The translations under genes and the position numbers were made by a program. Below the pieces are notes generated by a model that was not told the DNA's origin, ran no database searches, and was given only the letters and a program-made list of their open reading frames with translations. Shown piece after piece: positions 1 through 5,741 of a stretch of 5,803 nt of DNA. Source of the DNA: an uncultured Bacillota bacterium (GTDB lineage: Bacteria > Bacillota > UBA994 > UBA5500); the NCBI GenBank assembly GCA_937874815.1, contig CALNBW010000147.1:1-5803 (forward strand), written 5' to 3'. Every line of letters begins with the position of its first letter. The first letter of the stretch is position 1.

Positions 1-5
1 TTCAT
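1..5 (-). CDS. Start of a fourth operon gene, cut off by the window edge
   Basis: Only the ATG (5 to 3) and two bases of the second codon are visible, so the product is unknown. The call rests on a perfect ribosome-binding site, AGGAGGTGA on the minus strand at 18 to 10. It leaves seven bases between GGAGG and the ATG. The site lies 50 bases past the stop of the preceding gene with no terminator between them, so this is most likely another member of the same operon. Confidence 0.65.
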
Positions 6-55
6 CTTCTCACCTCCTCTTTTCAGAATGCCGGAAGAATCCGGATCGTTTTCAC

Positions 56-871
56 TTACTTGGCCTTCTTATCTAAGAAGAAAGCAACGTTGCCAACGAT
101 TATGAAGGCGATAATGAGCAAGTGACCCAGAGACTGGGCGTCCATCTTAGCAACTGAAGGACCAGGCTTGCCCATAACGGTTTCGTACTCAGCAGCGCCA
201 CGCATACCGCCTAAGAGTGCCTTGACCTGCCCAGCATTTACGAAAGGCATAGTCTGAGGAACACTAACGGTTACACAAGCAGCTAAGAAATTGATATCTA
301 ATGTGCCCTGTACTTGACGTACCCACTCCTGGATACCAGGGTTACCAGCGGAAAAGTCGATAACCGCGGCGAAGTCGCGCGTATCCTTGATGCCCTGCAT
401 AATTGGCAAGGAGCTGACGGGGTTGTTACGAAAGTCCCTTGAGACCTGGCCAACTACATCCTCACCAAAACGCTTGATGGCTGATTCTCCGCCTGGGAGA
501 TAACCGAGGTTAGCAAAATGCACGCCATACTCAAAGCCCTGTTCTTCATAACTCTTAATCAGCTGTTCACCAAACATGGGGCCGGCATCCCAGAAAGCGA
601 TGAAAACGACGCCAACGCCTTTATCCATCAAGTGTCGCATGACAGCCATGGCTGACGGATGCACGTCTGGAGCACCACTGGGGGCATAGTCAAGCGAGAA
701 AAGCACTTTTTCACCAGCTGGAATCGCGTCCATGATGTTAAAGAATTTCTCGGCCTGAGCACTAGTTGAAATCGGAATACCCAGAGGCTTAATCATCGGT
801 ATTGCCGTAGCTAGAATGAGCAGGATATAGATGATCCGGCGGTCAATGTTTTGGAGCTTCTTCCAATCCAT
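56..871 (-). CDS. Uncharacterised membrane-anchored alpha/beta protein, 271 aa
   Basis: I do not recognise an experimentally characterised family. The protein has one hydrophobic helix near the N-terminus (about 13-33), a soluble region of about 210 residues, and a second helix near the C-terminus (about 248-266). The soluble part alternates strands and helices, for example KVLFSLDY (55-62), a helix at 71-84, GVVFIAFW (87-94) and AAVIDFSAG (168-176). This suggests a Rossmann-like fold with no catalytic motif I can name. Lys and Arg cluster before helix 1 (KK at 4-5, RR at 11-12) and after helix 2 (DKKAK), so by the positive-inside rule both ends are cytoplasmic and the soluble domain is outside (inference). 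The ATG is ten bases from the GGAGG of a strong AAAGGAGGTG site at 890-880. It begins 33 bases after the preceding gene ends, so it is probably the third gene of the operon. Confidence 0.85.
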   Translation of the reverse strand: MDWKKLQNIDRRIIYILLILATAIPMIKPLGIPISTSAQAEKFFNIMDAIPAGEKVLFSLDYAPSGAPDVHPSAMAVMRHLMDKGVGVVFIAFWDAGPMFGEQLIKSYEEQGFEYGVHFANLGYLPGGESAIKRFGEDVVGQVSRDFRNNPVSSLPIMQGIKDTRDFAAVIDFSAGNPGIQEWVRQVQGTLDINFLAACVTVSVPQTMPFVNAGQVKALLGGMRGAAEYETVMGKPGPSVAKMDAQSLGHLLIIAFIIVGNVAFFLDKKAK

Positions 872-904
872 TCCTTAGGCACCTCCTTTCTCTTCTTCAG
901 TTAA

Positions 905-1555
905 TTATTCTGTACCACCTAAGTGGCCACGCTCGATACCGAGTAGTATACGGAGTGATGTTGCAAAACCACCGATAGCAGCACCGATCATGATAGCACG
1001 TTGGCCAACTGTGTTCGGGACATCCATCAACCAAGTGGAGATCGATGGGAACTGCGACCAGATTAGCTCACCGATCGGAGCCTTGCCTAGCATGACTAGA
1101 ATAGCGGCCACCAGCATGATTGTGGCTTCTAGGCTGCGCATCCGGAATGCACGATAGGCGGCCGACGCGTTGTAGAAAGCCAAAATGGCGAACATAGCTG
1201 CGCCGAGCGGCGAAATGATGCTATCGTACAAGTTCTGGTTAAGGGTGTCAAAGAACTCATTGCTGCCAACGCGGGCAATGATACCGACAATCGTAAACAC
1301 GATAATTGCCAATAACAGTGTCAAACTGTTGATCCAGCCTGGACGCTGCCGGGCAATAATATCGCCGTGGATGCGGAACAGGTTAACCGATGCCAAGCCA
1401 ACAGCAAAAGCCGAAACGATAATGACCCAGTCAGTTAGCTCGTCAGCCCAGATTTTAAGAGTAAAGGGGCTGCCATCGGATGAGGTGAAAATAGCCGCTA
1501 GCAAAATGATCATGCCAACTATAAACGTTATGATCAAAGGTACTTCCCTACGCAC
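905..1555 (-). CDS. Uncharacterised six-helix integral membrane protein, 216 aa
   Basis: This polytopic protein has six predicted hydrophobic helices at about 6-24, 43-61, 77-95, 115-134, 143-158 and 186-206, numbered from the start chosen here. A basic N-terminus (RRE) precedes helix 1, and basic segments follow helix 2 (RIHGDIIARQR, 61-71) and helix 4 (RAFRMR, 135-140), which suggests N-in and C-in topology. No transporter, channel or enzyme signature is visible. The GTG at 1555 is chosen because the only ribosome-binding site (AAGGAGGTG, 1570-1562) lies six bases upstream of it. The longer frame would start with a GTG at 1564 that is itself the last three bases of that site. The gene sits between two genes for membrane-anchored soluble-domain proteins, 47 bases after the first and 33 before the second. 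This suggests it is the membrane core of a complex (inference). Confidence 0.85.
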   Translation of the reverse strand: MRREVPLIITFIVGMIILLAAIFTSSDGSPFTLKIWADELTDWVIIVSAFAVGLASVNLFRIHGDIIARQRPGWINSLTLLLAIIVFTIVGIIARVGSNEFFDTLNQNLYDSIISPLGAAMFAILAFYNASAAYRAFRMRSLEATIMLVAAILVMLGKAPIGELIWSQFPSISTWLMDVPNTVGQRAIMIGAAIGGFATSLRILLGIERGHLGGTE

Positions 1556-1561
1556 GTGGTA

Positions 1562-1570
1562 CACCTCCTT
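1562..1570 (-). promoter_or_regulatory. Ribosome-binding site deciding the start of the six-helix protein gene
   Basis: AAGGAGGTG on the minus strand is almost fully complementary to the 16S anti-Shine-Dalgarno end. Its final GTG (1564-1562) is in frame with the gene but cannot serve as both ribosome-binding site and start codon. The next in-frame GTG (1555-1553) is six bases downstream, the usual spacing. Confidence 0.8.
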
Positions 1571-1602
1571 TTTTCATTAATAAGAAACGATGAGGACGGT
1601 AA

Positions 1603-2385
1603 CTACTTCTTCAAGAGATCAGCTAGAAAAGTGATCTCAGCCGTTGCTAGTATAGAACCAACTAGCAAAACAACCATGGTAATGCCTTTGGCAATGTCCT
1701 GGGCACCGATAGAACCGAGCTTCACTTTGTCCTGAGAGAGATAGGCACCTGCGGCGTATAGCTCCTCACCGAGTAAGCAATAGTCACAAGCTGCCACGAA
1801 GAATGGGAGCTGTGCCATGGCGGCAGTACCAGCAACCTGGATAGCGCCGGCCTGAGCACCGGCCTCAGCAAAGAGTAGAGACTCGGCCCAGAAAGCACCC
1901 ATCATGATGTTGGCAGCCACGTTGCGACGGTTCATGATACCCATAACTGCTGCCGCATAAGCGAATTGTTCGCTTGAGAGGAACTGAACTGTATCCTCCT
2001 GGAACATATCCGGGCGACCAGCGGTCAAGTAACCTTGACGTACGATTTCCTGCGCAAGTGGGAATACGTTAGGCTGACGGATGGTAACGATGATCTCCGT
2101 GTTGTACTTAGCGGTTAGCTCAGTAACATAGCCGAGCACCTCCAAGCCAGCGAACGTTTGCGGTGCGGAGTCGTCAGAAATGTTACCAATACCAGGAGAG
2201 AAGTGCACTGGAGCACCCATCTCAGTAGCACGGCCGACGGCCTCCTCGATTGCGTCGAGACCTGCAAGGCGACGGATCTTCGGTGTCCACTTGCCCGACT
2301 TGGACATGTTGATACCGATCAAAACGATAGCCCCGAACAGAATGATGGTTACCAAAAGAGTAACTTTACCTGCCATGATCATCAT
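1603..2385 (-). CDS. DUF6754-type membrane-anchored protein, 260 aa
   Basis: I assign this to the DUF6754 family from memory of its pattern: one N-terminal helix, a short basic linker, then AGLDAIEEAVGRATEMGAPV (41-60) followed by HFSPG. Later segments are EQFAYAAAVMGIM (139-151), ANIMMGAFWAESLLFAEAGA (158-177), VAGTAAMAQLPFFVAACDY (184-202) and GEELYAAGAYLS (206-217). The family has no established biochemical function that I know of. Helices lie at about 8-27 and 232-254. The basic stretch just after helix 1 (KSGKWTPKIRR, 29-39) suggests the soluble domain faces the cytoplasm (inference). It is the first gene of the operon, behind a sigma-H-like promoter. The ATG at 2385 is ten bases from the GGAGG of an AAAGGAGGTGA site (about 2404-2394). 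In-frame ATGs at codons 2 and 4 are alternatives, with spacings of 13 and 19 bases. The domain call is about 75% sure and the gene itself near certain. Confidence 0.85.
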   Translation of the reverse strand: MMIMAGKVTLLVTIILFGAIVLIGINMSKSGKWTPKIRRLAGLDAIEEAVGRATEMGAPVHFSPGIGNISDDSAPQTFAGLEVLGYVTELTAKYNTEIIVTIRQPNVFPLAQEIVRQGYLTAGRPDMFQEDTVQFLSSEQFAYAAAVMGIMNRRNVAANIMMGAFWAESLLFAEAGAQAGAIQVAGTAAMAQLPFFVAACDYCLLGEELYAAGAYLSQDKVKLGSIGAQDIAKGITMVVLLVGSILATAEITFLADLLKK

Positions 2386-2471
2386 CTATAGTTCACCTCC
2401 TTTCGCAGTTGCTGCAAGGCGTCTAAGCATACATCCGAGGAAATATGACTCTTATTCCTTGCTAATAGTAG

Positions 2472-2498
2472 TTTCGACGGCAGAATTGGAAGTCCTGC
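2472..2498 (-). promoter_or_regulatory. Sigma-H-like promoter of the membrane-protein operon
   Basis: On the minus strand GCAGGACTT (2498-2490), an 11-base spacer and GTCGAAA (2478-2472) fit the Bacillus sigma-H pattern RnAGGAwWW, N11-12, RnnGAAT. There are two deviations: C at the first w, and A for the final T. It would give a leader of about 80 bases ending at the ATG at 2385. The same arrangement with the same deviations precedes the diguanylate cyclase gene. That match raises confidence, but start-site data are lacking. Confidence 0.6.
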
Positions 2499-2536
2499 AA
2501 GGTTTGTAAAGAAATCGTAAATATATTTTGCGTCTC

Positions 2537-2563
2537 GGTTCCACCATGTTCTTTGGTGCAACC
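2537..2563. other. Inverted repeat upstream of the operon promoter
   Basis: GGTTCCACCA (2537-2546) and TGGTGCAACC (2554-2563) pair at nine of ten positions around a seven-base loop. Neither strand has a T-tract directly after the stem, so a canonical terminator is unlikely. It lies upstream of the sigma-H-like promoter and downstream of a weaker sigma-A candidate. It could be an operator, a leader hairpin of a longer transcript, or the 3' end structure of the cyclase mRNA. Confidence 0.4.
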
Positions 2564-2575
2564 TGATGTAACTTT

Positions 2576-2604
2576 AGTTTACATAAAACCCAATCGGCTG
2601 ACAA
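2576..2604 (-). promoter_or_regulatory. Possible sigma-A promoter upstream of the operon
   Basis: TTGTCA (2604-2599) and TAAACT (2581-2576) are separated by 17 bases, matching the sigma-A consensus at five and four of six positions. If used, it would transcribe through the inverted repeat at 2537-2563 and give a leader of about 180 bases. A match of this quality can arise by chance in AT-rich DNA, so this is weak. Confidence 0.3.
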
Positions 2605-2643
2605 TGGGAATGTTAACCACGATGCCGCCTGTGGCTGTGGCTA

Positions 2644-4119
2644 TCATAAAGCGACCGCCACTAACGAGACCCGATTTCGCCCACAGTTTTTGGCGCGATA
2701 CATGGCCATATCGGCTGCCCTAAACAGCCCTTCCGAAGTAACTGCATCATCGGGGTAGATGGCCACACCAATACTGACAGTTGCCGCCACCTGTGTCTCT
2801 TGGATGAGCATGCGGTAGTTAGCGACGCTAGCGCAAATGCGCTCGGCCACCACGGCGGCACCAGCTCGATCGGCCCCCGGCAATACTACCAAAAATTCAT
2901 CGCCGGCGTAACGGACGGGTAAATCTTCTTCGCGCACGTTAGCAGTGATGATGCTGGCAAGAGCCTGCAAATGCTTGTCGCCAGCACGATGGCCAAAACT
3001 GTCGTTAATCTGTTTGAGGCTGTCGGAATCAATCATTAACAAGCCAACCTTGTTCCCCCGAAGCTTAGCTTTCTGCAAATAACTATCTAGCTCCCCATAA
3101 AAGCGGCGCGCATTGGCCAAACCGGTCAAGCCGTCAGTATAAGATAGACGGCGCACTCGTTCGTGGAGACGAGCATTATGTATGGCTACTGCTGCCTGGC
3201 TAGCTACAGTGGTCAATAGGCGTAGTTGCTCTTCGCCATAGGCATAGGGAGTGTGGCTTTGAGCAGATAATACGCCAATCAAACGCTCCCCCATTGTAAT
3301 CGGCACGACTGCGCCGGAATGGACCGCATTCTCTTCTTCGCCAATAGTTTCCACGCCAGGATCATCGCTGATGTTTTCATACCAGATAACAGGTTGGCGC
3401 GTCCGGATCGTTCGGGCCAGGGGCCCACCGCTCAGTTTGCGTGCAAAAGGTGGGTATAATGTGCCATCGTCATATAAATAACGCAAGTCTAGTGTGTCTT
3501 GCCGTGCGTCATAAAGCCCAATCACAAAAGCATCCGTAGACATCACGCGGCTGACTTCATGATGAATAGTCGTAAACAACGCATCCATGTCTAGCGTCGA
3601 GGAAATGCTGCGCCCAATTTCGTTTAGCAGCTCCAGTTGGGCATTGCGCCGCTGGAGTGTGGCATAGAGTTGGGCGCTCTCTATGGCTGCAGTAGCCGCG
3701 CCAACAAGCTGTCTAAATAGCTTGAGATCCTCATGGGCGAATTGGCCTTGCTGCCTTAATACACAAAAAGTGGCGCGCTCGCGCTGGCGCGTAACTACGT
3801 CAGCTTGCATAACAGATGCAAAGCGGTTATCCGGTCCGAGAGCAATATTAGCCAGCAGTTGGCTACCTGCCTTCGTATGCAGCTCATAACTGGGATCGCA
3901 AAAAACTGTAGGTAGGTAACTGCCCTGCAGAGAAACAACGGTGCCGGCGGCGTAGACTACCTGCTGTTTGCCAGTTGCATCAGGCAAACTCGCTAAGGCG
4001 CCATCAGCCGCAAACACCTCGAGACTTTTGTTAAGCACAGTCTCGAGTATTTGCTCCAAATCGAACAGAGCTAGTAAACTACCCTTGATCTCCGACAGAA
4101 TTCTACTAGCGTCGTCCAC
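2644..4119 (-). CDS. GAF-GAF-GGDEF diguanylate cyclase, 491 aa
   Basis: This is predicted to make the second messenger c-di-GMP from two GTP in the cytosol; there is no signal peptide or membrane helix. A divergent N-terminal GAF-like domain (about 15-150) is joined by a helical linker (about 150-170, QRRNAQLELLNEIGRSIS) to a second, clearer GAF domain (about 175-318). A GGDEF domain follows (about 325-488). In the cyclase domain, metal-ligand Asp364 (LMIDSDSLKQIND), Asn372 and Asp373 are present. The signature reads AGDEF (405-409), a variant common in active enzymes. The product-inhibition I-site RxxD is intact (REED, 396-399). There is no EAL or HD-GYP domain. The GTG start is six bases after AGGAGG. 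The gene is apparently transcribed alone, with terminator and promoter separating it from the murA-like gene. The GAF ligands are unknown. Confidence 0.93.
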   Translation of the reverse strand: MDDASRILSEIKGSLLALFDLEQILETVLNKSLEVFAADGALASLPDATGKQQVVYAAGTVVSLQGSYLPTVFCDPSYELHTKAGSQLLANIALGPDNRFASVMQADVVTRQRERATFCVLRQQGQFAHEDLKLFRQLVGAATAAIESAQLYATLQRRNAQLELLNEIGRSISSTLDMDALFTTIHHEVSRVMSTDAFVIGLYDARQDTLDLRYLYDDGTLYPPFARKLSGGPLARTIRTRQPVIWYENISDDPGVETIGEEENAVHSGAVVPITMGERLIGVLSAQSHTPYAYGEEQLRLLTTVASQAAVAIHNARLHERVRRLSYTDGLTGLANARRFYGELDSYLQKAKLRGNKVGLLMIDSDSLKQINDSFGHRAGDKHLQALASIITANVREEDLPVRYAGDEFLVVLPGADRAGAAVVAERICASVANYRMLIQETQVAATVSIGVAIYPDDAVTSEGLFRAADMAMYRAKNCGRNRVSLVAVAL

Positions 4120-4148
4120 GGCAATCCTCCTCTTACCTGAGAGACCTT

Positions 4149-4186
4149 GTCCGCAGCCTAGTCCCTAAGGACTAGAACAACCGGAC
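4149..4186 (-). other. Hairpin in the diguanylate cyclase leader
   Basis: Read on the minus strand, CTAGTCC, loop TTAG, GGACTAG (4175-4158) forms a perfect seven-pair stem. An outer five-pair stem, GTCCG (4186-4182) with CGGAC (4153-4149), encloses it across an internal loop. It falls between the predicted transcription start (about 4190) and the ribosome-binding site at 4133-4126. It could modulate expression or mRNA stability. It does not match the c-di-GMP riboswitch consensus. Confidence 0.45.
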
Positions 4187-4195
4187 TACTGCTAT

Positions 4196-4222
4196 TTTCT
4201 GCATGGCCGGCAAAAGTCCTTT
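4196..4222 (-). promoter_or_regulatory. Sigma-H-like promoter of the diguanylate cyclase gene
   Basis: On the minus strand AAAGGACTT (4222-4214), an 11-base spacer and GCAGAAA (4202-4196) match the sigma-H layout. The C in the first w position and the A replacing the last T of GAAT are the same departures seen at 2472-2498. The -10 element is about 77 bases from the GTG start. Confidence 0.6.
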
Positions 4223-4272
4223 AGCTTATACGAATAAATGAAAATATTCTTTTCGCCACGATTCGACTTGGT

Positions 4273-4315
4273 AAAAACAAAAAGGGGCCGTTGCATCACA
4301 TCTTGCAACAGCCCC
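4273..4315 (-). terminator. Intrinsic terminator after the murA-like gene
   Basis: In the minus-strand RNA, GGGGCTGTTGCA (4315-4304) pairs along twelve positions, one a G-U wobble, with TGCAACGGCCCC (4295-4284) around an eight-base loop. A tract of T residues interrupted by one G (4283-4273) follows directly. It lies about 50 bases past the stop codon. It should insulate the downstream diguanylate cyclase gene. Confidence 0.92.
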
Positions 4316-4355
4316 GGGCCGGATAGGATCCAGCCCCTACACAGTCACCGAAATT
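4284..4355 (-). repeat. Intergenic hairpin repeat, copy 1
   Basis: Minus-strand order: AATTTCGG, a short spacer, GTAGGGGC, a stem-loop (GGGCTGGAT, CCT, ATCCGGCCC at 4336-4316), then GGGGCTGTTGCAA, which is the left arm of the terminator. Copy 2 at 5742-5803 has the same parts in the same order. The first 23 bases match at 19 positions, and the stem arms differ while still pairing. Here the element supplies the transcription terminator of the murA-like gene. Confidence 0.7.
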
Positions 4356-4366
4356 TGGAGTGTCTG

Positions 4367-5635
4367 TTAGTTTTTCTTTTGCGGCATCCGTTCTATCTGA
4401 GCACCGAGGGAGATGAGTTTTTCATCTAGACGTTCGTAACCGCGATCAGCATGTTCAAATCCAGTAACAATACTATCGCCTTCGGCGGCCATGGCAGCCA
4501 GGAGCAGTGCCGCACTGGCCCGGAGATCAGTGCCGTGCACTTCGGCACCAGTTAGACGGGGCACCCCCTCAATGATAGCTGTACGGCCAGCAATGCGCAC
4601 CTGGGCACCCATCTTCACCAGCTGGTTGAGATGCTCAAAACGTTCATCCCAAATCGTCTCCGTAACCATGCTCATGCCATCAGCGATAGTTAATAGGGCA
4701 CTCATCGGGGCCTGAAAATCGGTGAAAAACCCTGGCAAGGGTTGAGTCTTAACGTTGACGGCCTTCACCCTGCGGTCGCAGCATACGCGGATTTTGTCGT
4801 CGCAATGCTCAATGGAAACACCGGCTTCTAGTAACTTAGCGATGATTGACTCCAGATGATCTGGAATGGTGTTCGTTAATGTTACATCGCCTTGGGTCAT
4901 AGCGGCGGCAACCATTAGAGTAGCTGCCTCGCTTTGATCGGGGATAATGGCATGTTCGCAACCATGCAGTTCAGGCACACCCTGTACACGAATGGTTTCA
5001 GTACCTGCTCCCAAAACGCGGGCTCCCATGGCATTTAGGAAGTTAGCTAGGTCAACAATAAAGGGGCCGCGATAAGCATTAGAAATAATAGTTGTACCTT
5101 CAGCTAGCACGGCCGCTAACATCAAGTTAATCGTTGCCCCCACAGTGAGAACGTCGAGGTATACTGAATGGTTACCTTTCAGGCCTTCGGTTTGCACTTT
5201 GACCAAACCATGCTCAATCACAGCTTCGGCCCCGAGGGCACGGAATCCTTTTAAGTGTTGGTCTATAGGGCGCGGGCCAATATCATCTCCTCCGGGCAAG
5301 GCAACCTCTGCCTTACCAAAGCGAGCTAATAGCACACCCAACAAGTAATAGGATGCCCGCATATGTTTCACCAAGGCCTGATTGGCCACATGACTGTGCA
5401 GCCCTGTGGGATCAATCTTCATCCAACCTTGATGTTCATATTCTACTTTAGCGCCCAATTGGCGAATAATATCGGCAAACACGGCAACGTCACTAATATC
5501 GGGTAGGTTCTCTATGACGCTGGGGGAATTGGCCAGTAAGGCTGCCGGAATCACAGACAAAGCGACATACTTAGAGCCACTGACGGTAGCTTTACCTGTC
5601 AGACGCGTCTGGCCTCGCACACGGAGAGCAGTCAT
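4367..5635 (-). CDS. murA: MurA-family UDP-GlcNAc enolpyruvyl transferase, divergent, 422 aa
   Basis: MurA transfers enolpyruvate from PEP to UDP-GlcNAc, the first committed step of peptidoglycan synthesis in the cytosol. Length and colinearity fit the family. By alignment to E. coli numbering, catalytic Lys22, Arg93 (R91), Arg122 (R120), Asp306 (D305), Arg332 (R331), Arg372 (R371) and Arg398 (R397) are kept. The active-site loop reads PGGDDIGPRP (114-123), so Asp117 replaces the fosfomycin-reactive Cys115, as in mycobacterial and chlamydial MurA. Tyr23 replaces the highly conserved Asn beside Lys22. Other signatures also drift: GATIN (166-170) for GATEN, NAYRGPF (186-192) for NAAREPE, PDQSEAAT (232-239) for PDRxExGT, and PGFFTD (301-306) for PGFPTD. 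ATG lies eight bases after AAGGAG. It has its own promoter and terminator. It could be true MurA or a paralogue of changed function. Family call is sure; exact substrate is less so. Confidence 0.88.
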   Translation of the reverse strand: MTALRVRGQTRLTGKATVSGSKYVALSVIPAALLANSPSVIENLPDISDVAVFADIIRQLGAKVEYEHQGWMKIDPTGLHSHVANQALVKHMRASYYLLGVLLARFGKAEVALPGGDDIGPRPIDQHLKGFRALGAEAVIEHGLVKVQTEGLKGNHSVYLDVLTVGATINLMLAAVLAEGTTIISNAYRGPFIVDLANFLNAMGARVLGAGTETIRVQGVPELHGCEHAIIPDQSEAATLMVAAAMTQGDVTLTNTIPDHLESIIAKLLEAGVSIEHCDDKIRVCCDRRVKAVNVKTQPLPGFFTDFQAPMSALLTIADGMSMVTETIWDERFEHLNQLVKMGAQVRIAGRTAIIEGVPRLTGAEVHGTDLRASAALLLAAMAAEGDSIVTGFEHADRGYERLDEKLISLGAQIERMPQKKN

Positions 5636-5692
5636 GGCACTCGCTCCTTAACATGGTGTTTTATGGGAAAATCCATCCCCTATACTTTCCTA

Positions 5693-5721
5693 ATTATCCA
5701 ATACCCCGCGTTTGTTGTCAA
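5693..5721 (-). promoter_or_regulatory. Sigma-A promoter of the murA-like gene
   Basis: Minus-strand TTGACA (5721-5716) is a perfect -35 box. After 17 bases comes GATAAT (5698-5693), five of six to consensus. The predicted start near 5686 gives a leader of about 50 bases ending at the AAGGAG site (5649-5644) and ATG. This is a housekeeping-type promoter, unlike the two AGGA/GAA promoters elsewhere in the window. Confidence 0.8.
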
Positions 5722-5741
5722 CCAAGCCCAGCCCTCCCGGG

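Noticed and set aside
31..44. CCGGA-AGAA-TCCGG hairpin between the third and fourth operon genes
   Set aside because: It has only five pairs and no T-tract, too weak for a terminator; it may be chance.
1548..1577. Ten-codon minus-strand reading frame (ATG at 1577 to TAG at 1548) overlapping the start of the six-helix protein gene
   Set aside because: It has no ribosome-binding site of its own, contains the next gene's site within its codons and is in a different frame; a chance frame is the simplest reading.
1185..1580. Plus-strand open frame of 131 codons opposite the six-helix protein gene
   Set aside because: It is antisense to a gene with clear membrane helices and an excellent ribosome-binding site, has no recognisable domain, and mirrors that gene's codons.
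2158..2509. Two overlapping plus-strand open frames opposite the DUF6754-type gene start and leader
   Set aside because: They are antisense shadows without family similarity that overlap each other and the operon promoter.
2567..2583. TGTAA-N7-TTACA palindrome overlapping the possible sigma-A -10 box
   Set aside because: The five-base arms are too short and AT-rich to support an operator without comparative data.
4120..4266. Possible c-di-GMP (GEMM) riboswitch before the diguanylate cyclase gene
   Set aside because: The conserved core and tetraloop-receptor parts of the GEMM aptamer are missing; only a simple hairpin is present.
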